A program made the position numbers and the translations under genes. A stretch of DNA of 64,000 bases from Sva-07 sp963715285 (GTDB lineage: Bacteria; Actinomycetota; Acidimicrobiia; Acidimicrobiales; Ilumatobacteraceae). Of this stretch, positions 32,497 through 40,859 are shown piece after piece. Numbering within the stretch: the first letter of the stretch is position 1; the number at the start of each line of letters is the position of its first letter. The notes beneath the pieces were generated by a model that worked only from the letters and a program-made list of their open reading frames with translations, ran no database searches and had not been told where the DNA came from. The stretch lies in NCBI GenBank assembly GCA_963715285.1, contig CAVQRU010000009.1, positions 62,001 to 126,000 on the forward strand, written 5' to 3'.

Positions 32497-33171
32497 GTGC
32501 GACTTCTCCTGGTCGAGGACGACCCCACGATCTCCGAGCCCCTCGTCGACGGGCTGCGTCGGGAGGGTTTCGAGGTGGAGCACGCAGCGACGGGCGCAGA
32601 GGCGTTGGCTGCGGGCCCGGTCGACCTCGTCCTGCTCGACCTCGGGCTTCCCGATCTCGAGGGGCGCGTCGTGTGTCAGGAGATCCGAGCGGTCAGCTCG
32701 GTGCCGATCATCGTGGTGACGGCGCGCGGCGACGAGATCGACCGGGTCGTCCTGCTCGAGCTGGGCGCGGACGACTACGTGGTCAAGCCGTTCGGGTTCC
32801 GGGAGCTCGTCGCCAGGATCCGGGCGGTGTTGCGCCGTACCGCCACGGCCGCAGGCCAGGAGGCACCGTCGGCGCTGGCCGTGGGTTCGCTGACGGTCGA
32901 CCTGCGCAGCCACAGCGTGACGTTCCGCGCCGAGCCGGTGGCCCTCACGCCGAAGGAGTACGACCTGCTCGTCTGCCTCGCATCCGATGCAGGAGCGGTC
33001 AAGACCCGTGAGCAGTTGATGCGTGAGGTGTGGGACGAGCACTGGTGGGGGTCGACCAAGACGCTCGACGTCCACGTCGCGTCGCTGCGTCGCAAGTTGG
33101 AGCCGGAGGTGATCGAAACAGTGCGGTCGGTCGGGTACCGGTACGTCGATGCCGACGGCGATCGCCCGTGA
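32497..33171 (+). CDS. OmpR-family response regulator
   Basis: This 224-residue protein has a receiver domain (LLLVEDDPTISEPL, phospho-acceptor Asp in LVLLDLGLPD, Thr in VVTARGD, Lys in YVVKPFG) and a winged-helix DNA-binding domain (LTPKEYDLLVCL, TLDVHVASLRRKLE, VRSVGYRYV). The GTG at 32497 is chosen because homologues start right before the first strand; the ATG at 32470 is an alternative. Its stop codon overlaps the sensor kinase start. It is divergent from the exported acidic protein, which is a likely target. Confidence 0.9.
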   Translation: MRLLLVEDDPTISEPLVDGLRREGFEVEHAATGAEALAAGPVDLVLLDLGLPDLEGRVVCQEIRAVSSVPIIVVTARGDEIDRVVLLELGADDYVVKPFGFRELVARIRAVLRRTATAAGQEAPSALAVGSLTVDLRSHSVTFRAEPVALTPKEYDLLVCLASDAGAVKTREQLMREVWDEHWWGSTKTLDVHVASLRRKLEPEVIETVRSVGYRYVDADGDRP

Positions 33172-34565
33172 CCAGACGTCTCCTGCTCAGCTATCTCACG
33201 ATCACCCTGATCGTGTTGCTGATGCTCGAGATCCCGCTCGGTCTGTTCTATGCGCAGCGCGAACGCGAACGTCTCGCCGCCGACGTCGAGCACGATGCCA
33301 GCGTCATCGCCACCCTGTACGAGGACGACCTCGAGGGGGGTACTCCACTCGACCCGACCCCGGCCGACACCTACGAGGATCGAACCGGCGCCCGTGTGGT
33401 CGTGGTCGACGCCGACGGGATCGCACGCGTCGACACCGGCGGCGACGTCCCGCGTGACTTCTCGACTCGCCCCGAGATCGCAGCAGCGCTCGAGGGCGAG
33501 CGGACCGCCGGCACCCGCAGGTCGGACACGCTCGGTGCCGATCTGCTGTACGTCGCCGTGCCCGTCGCGTCGGGCGGAACGGTGCACGGCGCCCTGCGGG
33601 TCACGCTCGACGTCGCCGACGTGAACGATCGGATCCGGTCGTTCTGGCTCGCGCTCGTCGCCATCGCCGCCGTCGTGCTGTCAGCGGTCGCCATGATCGG
33701 ATGGGTGATCGCCCGGTCGGTCACGCGACCGCTGCGAGCACTGACCGAGTCGGCCGAACGGTTCGCATCGGGTGATCTCGCCGTGACGCCCGGCGCAACG
33801 GGGGGCCCTCCGGAGATCCGAGCGCTCGACGACACGCTCACCACGATGGCCCTGCAACTCGATGGTCTCCTGAGTTCGCAGCGGGCGTTCGTCGCCGACG
33901 CTTCACATCAGCTCCGTACCCCGCTGACGGCATTGCGGCTCCGGCTGGAGAACCTGCAGGGACGGGTCGCCGACGACCCGTCCGATCAGGGCGTCGGTGA
34001 GGAGATCGAGCGAGCGATCGACGAGACCGGTCGCCTGACCGAATTGGTCACCAGCCTGTTGCAGCTCGCACGCACCGACGATCGACCCGAGACCACCTCC
34101 GAGGACGTTGCGGCACTGATCGGCGACCGAGTCGACACATGGACGGCCGTCGCCGAGGAACGGGGCGTGCGGCTCGTCGGTCCGGACCTCGACGAGGGCT
34201 CCGGTGAGCGGTTGATGGTCCGGGTGGTCCCCGGTGCGGTCGAACAGATCCTCGACAACGTGCTCGACAACGCGCTCCTCGTCTCCGGGGCCGGCTCGGC
34301 CGTCGACGTTCGTCTCGAGACCACACCCGATCGGGTGGCACTGAGCATCATCGACCGGGGGCCCGGGATGTCCGACGCCGACAAGCGCGATGCGATGCGC
34401 CGGTTCTGGCGAGGCGACACGACGAGGCCGGGAACCGGCCTCGGTCTGGCGATCGTGGATGCGCTCGCCACCGCGTCGGGCGGGTCGGTGGTCCTGAGCG
34501 ACACCGACGGGGGAGGGCTCACGGTGACCGTGACGCTCGTGCGTGCAACCGACGCATCGATCTGA
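33168..34565 (+). CDS. Sensor histidine kinase
   Basis: This 465-residue membrane kinase has a first membrane helix near residues 5-27, an extracytoplasmic sensor of about 130 residues (ARVVVVDADGIARVDTGG), and a second helix near 160-185. A HAMP segment, the His phospho-acceptor in VADASHQLRTPLTALRLRLE, and an ATPase domain with N box DNVLDNAL, G1 DRGPGM and G2 GTGLGLAIV follow. GTG start, 4-bp GTGA overlap with the response regulator. The ligand is unknown; position next to the ApbE/MsrQ-like unit suggests an envelope or redox signal. Confidence 0.92.
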   Translation: MTRRLLLSYLTITLIVLLMLEIPLGLFYAQRERERLAADVEHDASVIATLYEDDLEGGTPLDPTPADTYEDRTGARVVVVDADGIARVDTGGDVPRDFSTRPEIAAALEGERTAGTRRSDTLGADLLYVAVPVASGGTVHGALRVTLDVADVNDRIRSFWLALVAIAAVVLSAVAMIGWVIARSVTRPLRALTESAERFASGDLAVTPGATGGPPEIRALDDTLTTMALQLDGLLSSQRAFVADASHQLRTPLTALRLRLENLQGRVADDPSDQGVGEEIERAIDETGRLTELVTSLLQLARTDDRPETTSEDVAALIGDRVDTWTAVAEERGVRLVGPDLDEGSGERLMVRVVPGAVEQILDNVLDNALLVSGAGSAVDVRLETTPDRVALSIIDRGPGMSDADKRDAMRRFWRGDTTRPGTGLGLAIVDALATASGGSVVLSDTDGGGLTVTVTLVRATDASI

Positions 34566-34580
34566 TACCCTTGGGGGTAT
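34565..34580. promoter_or_regulatory. CsoR-type copper box overlapping a start codon
   Basis: ATACCCTTGGGGGTAT has perfect 6-base arms (ATACCC/GGGTAT) around TTGG. This TACCC-N4-GGGTA form is the known operator type of copper-sensing CsoR repressors. It begins in the last base of the kinase stop codon and ends in the ATG of the small Cys-rich gene, so a bound repressor would block that gene directly. No csoR gene is in the window. Confidence 0.5.
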
Positions 34581-34731
34581 GTGTAGACAAACCACCTGTA
34601 GAACGTGTGGCCGTCCCGGTTGGGCCGGCTGTGGAGCCCATGTCGAGCAGGTGCTCGGCCATGTCCCGCAGGGCGAGCGCTGCCAGTGTGCCGCGGACGG
34701 GGTGCCGAAGAAGAGCTGGTTTCGTCGCTGA
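34579..34731 (+). CDS. Small Cys-rich protein (CxxC, GCGxHVEQVL, RCxC)
   Basis: This 50-residue protein holds seven Cys residues, in MCRQTTCRTCGRPGWAGCGA, then HVEQVLGHVPQGERCQC. This short pattern is conserved in many bacteria and some fungi without known role, and the Cys/His spacing suits binding of a soft metal such as copper or zinc. The CsoR-type box over its start supports a link to copper. There is no separate Shine-Dalgarno beyond the GGGGG of the box. It lies 13 bp after the histidine kinase stop. Confidence 0.75.
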   Translation: MCRQTTCRTCGRPGWAGCGAHVEQVLGHVPQGERCQCAADGVPKKSWFRR

Positions 34732-34779
34732 GGTGAGCTGAAGCCACGGCGGCCGTCCGATGGCGGGCCGCGAAACAGG

Positions 34780-34795
34780 GTATTGCGATCAATAC
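34780..34795. promoter_or_regulatory. Palindrome upstream of the TetR gene, likely its operator
   Basis: GTATTGCGATCAATAC is a perfect inverted repeat with 6-base arms around CGAT. It sits 25 bp upstream of the GTG start of the TetR gene that leads the sulfatase operon. Size, symmetry and position are typical for TetR autoregulation. It is also markedly AT-richer than its surroundings. Confidence 0.5.
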
Positions 34796-34820
34796 TCTCA
34801 ATTCCCTAGGATGATCGTCC

Positions 34821-35465
34821 GTGGGGGATGCGATCGAACACACAGCCGTCGACGGGCGCCGTGCCCGCCGCGAACGCGGCCGTGCCGCCGTGATCGACGC
34901 GATGTTCGAACTCCTCCAGGAGGGCAAGGTTCCCGCCACGGCCGAGCTCGTCGCCGAGCGCTCCGGCGTGTCGGTGGCGTCGATCTTCCGCTACTTCGAG
35001 GGCATCGACGACCTGCAGCTCCAGACGCTCCAACGGTTCCGCGAGCGCTTCGAGCCGCTGCTGCGCACCGACACCACCGGTGACCTCACCACGCGGATCG
35101 CCTCGTTCGTCGGGTCGCGCCTCGACCTGTACGAGCGAGCCGGGGCGATCATGGCCGTCGGACGACTCCGCGCACTCGAGCACGAGCCGTTGGTCGCGGC
35201 GTCCGCGCAGATGCGCGCGACGCTCGCCGACCAGGTTCGTGTCACGTTCGCCACCGAGACCGCAGGCTCGTCGCCCGGCCGGGCCGCCGACCTCGTCGCG
35301 GTCGTCGACGCGCTGACCTCGCTCGAGTCGTGGGATGTCATGCGCAAGACGCACGCTCGTTCGCGCGCGCAGATCACGCGGGTGTGGAAGCAGGGGATCA
35401 GCGCCTTGATCCGAGCATGGAACCGACCGATCGACGAGTCGACCGACGAGGGGGAACCGAGATGA
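34821..35465 (+). CDS. TetR-family transcriptional regulator
   Basis: This 214-residue protein has an N-terminal helix-turn-helix (AAVIDAMFELLQEG, then AELVAERSGVSVASIFRYFE) and a helical ligand-binding domain. It begins with GTG at 34821. The stop codon overlaps the sulfatase start (ATGA, 35462-35465), so regulator and pathway are translated from one message. The palindrome at 34780 is its likely operator. The ligand should be a substrate or intermediate of the pathway. Confidence 0.9.
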   Translation: MGDAIEHTAVDGRRARRERGRAAVIDAMFELLQEGKVPATAELVAERSGVSVASIFRYFEGIDDLQLQTLQRFRERFEPLLRTDTTGDLTTRIASFVGSRLDLYERAGAIMAVGRLRALEHEPLVAASAQMRATLADQVRVTFATETAGSSPGRAADLVAVVDALTSLESWDVMRKTHARSRAQITRVWKQGISALIRAWNRPIDESTDEGEPR

Positions 35466-37726
35466 GCAGGCCATCACGCTTCGAGGGCACGATCGGCCGC
35501 ACGGTCGCCGACTCCACACCGTGGTTCGACGAACCGCCGCATCCGGGTGACGGGGCGCCGAACGTCGTCGTCATCCTGCTCGACGACACCGGCTTCGCCC
35601 AGTTCGGCTGCTACGGCTCCGACATCGACACCCCGAACGTCGATGCGCTCGCCGCCGGCGGGCTGCAGTTCACCAACTTCCACGTGACACCGCTGTGCTC
35701 GCCGACACGCGCGTCGCTGCTCACCGGTCGATCGCAGCACGCCGCGGGCATGCGGGCCGTGTCGAACTTCCGCACGGGCTTTCCGAACATGCTCGGCCAC
35801 ATCTCGAACCACACGGCCACGATGGCCGAGGTGTTGCGCGACGCCGGCTACGCCACCTTCGCTGTCGGCAAGTGGCATCTCGCTCCGATGGAGCAGTGCT
35901 CCGCCGCCGGCCCGTTCGAGCAGTGGCCGCTCGCCCGTGGCTTCGATCGCTTCTACGGATTCCTCGAGGGCGAGACCGACCAGTTCCACCCCGAGCTGGT
36001 GTGCGACAACCACATCATCGAGCCGCCGGCCGGCCCCGACGACGGCTATCACCTGTCGGAGGACCTCGTCGACCAGGCGCTGCGGATGATTTCCGACAGT
36101 GTCGGTGTGCGGCCCGATCGCCCGTTCTTCACCTACCTCGCCTTCGGGGCGACCCACGCCCCGCACCAGGCGCCACCCGAGTACCTCGCGAAGTACCGCG
36201 GCGCCTTCGACGAGGGCTGGGACGTCGTGCGTGCACGGTGGTTCGAGCGGCAGCTCGAGCGCGGCATCATCCCGGCGGGCACCGAACTCGCGCCACGCAA
36301 TCCGGGCGTCGACGCATGGGACGACCTCCCCGAGAGCCAGCGGCGCCTCGCCTGCCGGCTCCAGGAGGCGTTCGCCGCGTTCCTCGACCACACCGACGAC
36401 CAGATCGGCCGGTTCGTCGACGGCCTCCGAGCGCTCGGGCAACTCGACGACACGATCCTGATGGTGCTCGCCGACAACGGTGCCTCCCAGGAGGGCGGCC
36501 CGTTCGGGGTGATGCACGAGATGAAGTTCTTCAACGGCATCCTCGAGACGCCCGACCAGGCGATCGAGCGCATCGACGACATCGGCGGACCGCACAGCCA
36601 CACCAACTACCCGTGGGGCTGGGCGCAGTGCGGCAACACACCGTTCAAGTGGTACAAGCAGAACACCCACGAGGGTGGCGTCCACGTTCCGCTCGTCGTG
36701 CACTGGCCGGACCGGCTCGGGGCGGCGAATGCAGGAGGCCGCCGTGACCAGTTCACGTTCGTGGCCGACATCGCGCCGACGATCTACGAACTGGTCGGCG
36801 TCAGTGCGCCGGAGGTGTTCCGCGGCGTGGAACAACTGCCGGTCAGCGGCCGGTCGTTCGCCTCGACCTTCGACGACGCGACGGCACCTGCGACCAACGA
36901 GCTGCAGTACTTCGAGATGGGCGGCAGCCGAGCGCTGGTTGCGGGGGAGTGGAAGGCGGTCTGCAAGCACACCGCCGGCGCCGACTACGACACCGAGCCC
37001 TGGGAGCTCTACCACCTCGCCACCGACTTCTCCGAGTGCAACGATCGTGCCGACGCCGAACCCGACAAGCTGGCCGAACTGCAGGCGCTGTGGTGGCAGG
37101 AAGCCGAGCACCACGGGGTGCTCCCGCTCGACGACCGGATGTTCGAACTGTTCGGGGCCCGCTTCCGCCCGAACTCGCCACACCCGCCGGATCGTCGCTA
37201 CGTCTACCGACCGCCGATGTCGCCGTTGCCAGGACAGGCATCAGCAGCGATCGGTGGCCGCAGCTTCGACCTGACGGCACGCCTCACCCGGTCGGCCGGC
37301 GACGACGGCGTGCTCTACGCCACCGGCACGGAGAACAGCGGCATCTCGATCTTCGTCCAGGACGACCGTCTCGTCGTGGACTACAACGCATTCGACGACC
37401 ACACCGTCGTCGAATCGGCCGCCGACCTGCCCGTCGGTGACGTCACCGTCGTCGTCTCGGTGCGCCGCGGGCCGAGTCGCACCGGGTCGGTCCGCTTGGC
37501 CGTCGACGGGGCGCCGGCGGGCGAGACGGCACTGCCGCTGTTCATGTCGATGATGTCGTCGGTCGGGCCCAGCATCGGTGAGGACCACGGTTCCGCCGTG
37601 TCGCCGCGCTACGAGGCCCCGTTCCCGTTCGCCGGGACGCTCCACGAGATCGAGATCCAACTCCTCTCCCGGGAGGACGCCGAGGCGCGCGACGCCGAGG
37701 CCCGAGCAGAAATGGCGCGGCAATGA
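35462..37726 (+). CDS. Arylsulfatase-type sulfatase (Cys-type formylglycine site)
   Basis: This 754-residue enzyme has the formylglycine motif CSPTR (Cys79-Arg83) in TPLCSPTRASLLTG. Metal-binding residues lie in LLDDTGFAQFGCYG and LADNGASQEG, and GKWHL is present. A C-terminal beta-rich extension of roughly 150 residues (VLYATGTENSGISIFVQDDR) is typical for long arylsulfatases of this group. It hydrolyses a sulfate ester once Cys79 is converted to formylglycine. No signal peptide is present, so it is probably cytoplasmic, which suits modification by the cytoplasmic maturase at 12065. ATGA overlaps on both sides. Confidence 0.92.
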   Translation: MSRPSRFEGTIGRTVADSTPWFDEPPHPGDGAPNVVVILLDDTGFAQFGCYGSDIDTPNVDALAAGGLQFTNFHVTPLCSPTRASLLTGRSQHAAGMRAVSNFRTGFPNMLGHISNHTATMAEVLRDAGYATFAVGKWHLAPMEQCSAAGPFEQWPLARGFDRFYGFLEGETDQFHPELVCDNHIIEPPAGPDDGYHLSEDLVDQALRMISDSVGVRPDRPFFTYLAFGATHAPHQAPPEYLAKYRGAFDEGWDVVRARWFERQLERGIIPAGTELAPRNPGVDAWDDLPESQRRLACRLQEAFAAFLDHTDDQIGRFVDGLRALGQLDDTILMVLADNGASQEGGPFGVMHEMKFFNGILETPDQAIERIDDIGGPHSHTNYPWGWAQCGNTPFKWYKQNTHEGGVHVPLVVHWPDRLGAANAGGRRDQFTFVADIAPTIYELVGVSAPEVFRGVEQLPVSGRSFASTFDDATAPATNELQYFEMGGSRALVAGEWKAVCKHTAGADYDTEPWELYHLATDFSECNDRADAEPDKLAELQALWWQEAEHHGVLPLDDRMFELFGARFRPNSPHPPDRRYVYRPPMSPLPGQASAAIGGRSFDLTARLTRSAGDDGVLYATGTENSGISIFVQDDRLVVDYNAFDDHTVVESAADLPVGDVTVVVSVRRGPSRTGSVRLAVDGAPAGETALPLFMSMMSSVGPSIGEDHGSAVSPRYEAPFPFAGTLHEIEIQLLSREDAEARDAEARAEMARQ

Positions 37727-38571
37727 GCATCACGGTCACACTCCTCGGCACGGGCAGCCCGATGGCCGATCCGCACCGCGCCGGCCCGGCAACGCTCGTC
37801 CAGGCGGGAGGGGAGCACTTCCTCGTCGATGCCGGTCGGGGTGTGCTGATGCGACTCGCCGCCGCGGGCGTGCCGGTCAACCAACTCCGGGCGGTGCTGG
37901 TCACCCATCTGCACAGTGATCACATCACCGACCTCAACGACGTGATCACCGCGATGTGGATCACCACGTTCGAGCCGACTCCGCTGCGCATCATCGGGCC
38001 GCCCGGAACGCGAGCGGTCGTCGAACATCTCCTGGCAGCACTCGGGCCCGACATCGGGTACCGGATCGCCCACCACGCCGACCTGACCGAACCACCACTG
38101 CTGGAGATCACCGAGACCGACGGCGTCGGTCTCCCGGTCGTGCTCGACGGTGAGGTGACCGTGACGTCGTCACCGACCGATCATCGACCGGTCGAGCCGA
38201 GTGTTGCCTTCCGGTTCGATCATGGCGTCGGTGACGAACGTCGTGGCGTCGTCGTGGCCGGCGACACCGTGCCGTGCGAGGGCCTCGACGCGATCTGTGT
38301 CGGAGCGCAGGCGCTCGTGCACACCGTGATCCGCAAGGACATCATCGGCAACATCGCCATCCAACGGCTCCAGGACACGCTCGACTACCACTCGTCGCCC
38401 GAGGAGGCCGCCCAGACCGCCGCTCGCGCCGGGATCGACACCCTGATCCTCACGCACTACGTCCCCGCCATTCCGCCGGGCGGCGGCGACGACTGGCGTG
38501 AACTGGCCGCCGCCCACTTCTCCGGCCGCGTCGAACTCGGCGACGACCTCCACCAGATCCAGATCCCCTGA
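37723..38571 (+). CDS. Metallo-beta-lactamase-fold hydrolase (RNase Z/AtsA-like)
   Basis: This 282-residue protein has LLGTGSPMADPHRAGPATLV, the metal motif THLHSDH, a further Asp in VAGDTVPCEG and a late His in LILTHYVPAIPP. The arrangement is that of the RNase Z-like group, which also includes small-molecule arylsulfatases and phosphodiesterases. In an operon with two sulfatases and no RNA genes, a role in ester hydrolysis is more likely than tRNA processing. The start overlaps the sulfatase stop (ATGA). Confidence 0.87.
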   Translation: MSITVTLLGTGSPMADPHRAGPATLVQAGGEHFLVDAGRGVLMRLAAAGVPVNQLRAVLVTHLHSDHITDLNDVITAMWITTFEPTPLRIIGPPGTRAVVEHLLAALGPDIGYRIAHHADLTEPPLLEITETDGVGLPVVLDGEVTVTSSPTDHRPVEPSVAFRFDHGVGDERRGVVVAGDTVPCEGLDAICVGAQALVHTVIRKDIIGNIAIQRLQDTLDYHSSPEEAAQTAARAGIDTLILTHYVPAIPPGGGDDWRELAAAHFSGRVELGDDLHQIQIP

Positions 38572-38584
38572 CCAGGAGCCCACG

Positions 38585-39496
38585 ATGCAGACACTGCGCA
38601 CGCCCGACGACCGATTCGAGAACCTCTCGGGGTATCCGTTCGAGCCGCACTATGCCGAGATCGACGATCTCGACGGTGGCACCCTCCGGGTCCACTACCT
38701 CGACGAGGGCCCCGCCGACGCCGCGCCGGTACTCCTGATGCACGGTGAGCCGTCGTGGAGCTACCTGTACCGGCACATGGTCCCGGTGCTCGTCGCCGCC
38801 GGGCACCGCGTGATCGCGCCGGACCTCGTCGGGTTCGGCCGCAGCGACAAGCCGACCGAGATGGCCGACTACACCTACGCCCGCCACGTCGAATGGATGC
38901 GGCAGTTGCTGTTCGATCGACTCGACCTGCACGACATCACGTACTTCGGGCAGGACTGGGGCGGGCTGATCGGACTCCGGCTGGTGGCGCTCGACCCCGA
39001 CCGTTACGCCCGCGTCGCCATCGGCAACACCGGCCTGCCGACCGGTCACGGCCCGGCGAGCGAGGCGTTCCTCAACTGGCAGAAGTTCTCCCAGGAGTCG
39101 CCGGTGTTCCCGATCGGCCAGATCGTCAACGGCGCCACCACCACCGATCTCGCCGACGACGTGGTCGCCGGCTACGACGCACCGTTCCCCGACGACACCT
39201 ACAAGGCCGGTGCCCGCATCTTCCCGACGCTCGTGCCCACGAGCCCCGACGACCCTGCCAGCGCCGACAACATCGCCGCGTGGGAGGTGCTGAGCACGTT
39301 CGCCGAGCCGTTCCTCCTCTGCTTCAGCGATCAGGACGCCGTCACGCGGGGTGGCGATGCGCCGTTCCTGGCGAAGGTGCCCGGCACACAGGGGCAACCG
39401 CACACGACGATCGAGGGCGGCGGTCACTTCCTGCAGGAGGACCGCGGACCGGAACTCGCCGAGGTGCTCGTCGACTTCATCGCCGCGACAGCATGA
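38585..39496 (+). CDS. Haloalkane dehalogenase (HLD-I type)
   Basis: This 303-residue alpha/beta hydrolase has the dehalogenase features: oxyanion motif MHGEPSWSYLYRHM, nucleophile Asp124 followed by Trp125 in GQDWGG, acid in FSDQDAVTRG, and His in GGGHFLQED. Position 124/125 equals that of DhlA. It should replace a halogen on an alkane carbon with hydroxyl, releasing halide. An epoxide hydrolase is less likely given QDW and HGEPSW. It starts 13 bp after the preceding gene and overlaps the next (ATGA). Confidence 0.88.
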   Translation: MQTLRTPDDRFENLSGYPFEPHYAEIDDLDGGTLRVHYLDEGPADAAPVLLMHGEPSWSYLYRHMVPVLVAAGHRVIAPDLVGFGRSDKPTEMADYTYARHVEWMRQLLFDRLDLHDITYFGQDWGGLIGLRLVALDPDRYARVAIGNTGLPTGHGPASEAFLNWQKFSQESPVFPIGQIVNGATTTDLADDVVAGYDAPFPDDTYKAGARIFPTLVPTSPDDPASADNIAAWEVLSTFAEPFLLCFSDQDAVTRGGDAPFLAKVPGTQGQPHTTIEGGGHFLQEDRGPELAEVLVDFIAATA

Positions 39497-40398
39497 CGGA
39501 GGACGACGCGCCGGTGGACGACGTGACGGTCGACTGGCGCGACCTGAGCCGCCGGGCTGCCCTCGAATCACATCGTCTGATCGGCTGGATCTACTGGGAC
39601 CCGAGAGCGATCGCCAACTATGCGGCGCTGGGCGTGCCCGACGGCATCGGCTACTACATCGCCACCCGGGGAGCGACGCTTGCCGCAGCCGGCAACGACG
39701 CCGTCACCGCCGCGTTCTACTCGATCCATCCGGCCTTCGTGGCGTTCGGGCTCGACCAGTGCCGGGCGGCGACGACGTTCGAGGAGGCGGCCGGCGCCCG
39801 CGACGCGGCCGTGGTCGCCGGGCTCCGGGAGTACACCCCCGAGATCTGCGACGAGCTCGGCTCGATGGCCGGCGCGCTGTGGGCTGCCGCCGATGCACTG
39901 CCGGTCGCCGGACGGGTGCTGTTCGCAACGACACGGTCCTGGCCCCGCCCGGACGACCCGGTGCTGTCGGCCTGGCTGGCCGTGAACTCGATCCGAGAGT
40001 GGCGCGGTGACACCCACTGGGCGATCCAGCTCGCCGAGGGCATCGGCGAGACCGAAGCCGGCATCCTCGACGGCGCCTGGCGCAACTACCCCGACGACTG
40101 GCTTCCGCGGAGTCGTGGTGCCGACGACGCGATGCTCGCCGCCGCCTTCGCCTCACTCGAAGCACGCGGGCTGGCCACCGACGGCGCGGTCGACGACGCC
40201 GGGATCGACTACCGCCAGTCGCTCGAGGACCGCCTCGACGATCTCTCCTCTGCTGCGTGGCGCCACCTCGGCGAGGCGGGCACACGACGGTTCCTCGACC
40301 TCCTCGAACCGGTCAGCTCGCGCTTCGTCGATCGAATCGACGCCACCGCGGGGCCGAACTGGATGCCGGCAGCTCGCAACCGGGAGGTCAGGTCGTGA
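39493..40398 (+). CDS. SCO6745-family protein
   Basis: This 301-residue helical protein matches the actinobacterial SCO6745-type family: a C-terminal winged-helix-like part preceded by conserved helices (RAALESHRLIGWIYWDPRAI, DAVTAAFYSIHPAFVAFGLD, WLAVNSIREWRGDTHWAIQL, ESLEARGLATDGAVDD-like). It has no catalytic motif that I can identify. A role as regulator or binding protein is an inference from the fold. It is coupled at both ends by 4-bp overlaps. Confidence 0.72.
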   Translation: MTEDDAPVDDVTVDWRDLSRRAALESHRLIGWIYWDPRAIANYAALGVPDGIGYYIATRGATLAAAGNDAVTAAFYSIHPAFVAFGLDQCRAATTFEEAAGARDAAVVAGLREYTPEICDELGSMAGALWAAADALPVAGRVLFATTRSWPRPDDPVLSAWLAVNSIREWRGDTHWAIQLAEGIGETEAGILDGAWRNYPDDWLPRSRGADDAMLAAAFASLEARGLATDGAVDDAGIDYRQSLEDRLDDLSSAAWRHLGEAGTRRFLDLLEPVSSRFVDRIDATAGPNWMPAARNREVRS

Positions 40399-40859
40399 TC
40401 GAGGTCACCCGATCCCGAACGGTCGCCGCCCCGAGCGGCGACATCTGGAACGTGCTCGCCCAGTTCGACACGATCAGCGCGTGGGCACCGAACGTCGACC
40501 ATTCGTGCCTGCTCGACGACCGTCCCGACGACGGCAACATGCTGGGCATCGCGCGCCGGGTTCAGGCAGGACGGTTCGTGCTCGTCGAGCGGATCACCGT
40601 CTGGGAGCCCGAGACGCGGCTCGGCTACGAACTCACCGGGCTGCCGCCGGTCCTGAAACACGTCGTCAACGAGTGGGTGCTGACCGCCACCACTCCGCTG
40701 ATGACCGAGGTTGCGCTCGTGACGCGGATCGACTGCGGGCCACGGCCACCACAACAACTGATCGCCCGGCTCGCCGGGCGGAGCCTTGCCAAGACGTCCG
40801 ACAAGATGCTCGCCGGTCTCGCCGACTGGTGCACGAGCACGAAGGGAACCACACCATGA
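40395..40859 (+). CDS. SRPBCC (polyketide-cyclase/START-like) protein
   Basis: This 154-residue protein has the SRPBCC layout: a first strand VIEVTRSRTVAAPSGDIWNV, LAQFDTISAWAPNVDHS, and a long C-terminal helix (QLIARLAGRSLAKTSDKMLA) closing a ligand cavity. Such proteins bind hydrophobic small molecules and some act as cyclases or hydratases. GTG start in a GTGA overlap with the SCO6745-like gene. The stop overlaps the following sulfatase start. Confidence 0.83.
   Translation: MIEVTRSRTVAAPSGDIWNVLAQFDTISAWAPNVDHSCLLDDRPDDGNMLGIARRVQAGRFVLVERITVWEPETRLGYELTGLPPVLKHVVNEWVLTATTPLMTEVALVTRIDCGPRPPQQLIARLAGRSLAKTSDKMLAGLADWCTSTKGTTP

Noticed and set aside
35330..35461. Upstream extension of the first sulfatase frame
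   Set aside because: It overlaps the TetR C-terminus out of frame; the ATG at 35462 overlaps the TetR stop as at the other operon junctions.
37723..38571. tRNA-processing RNase Z
   Set aside because: The fold fits, but the operon context and weak match outside the metal motif favour a small-molecule hydrolase; the gene symbol rnz was not used.
38755..39492. Plus-strand extension of the SCO6745-like gene upstream over the dehalogenase
   Set aside because: The extension is the +1 shadow of the dehalogenase and very Arg-rich; the ATG at 39493 in the ATGA overlap is a natural start.
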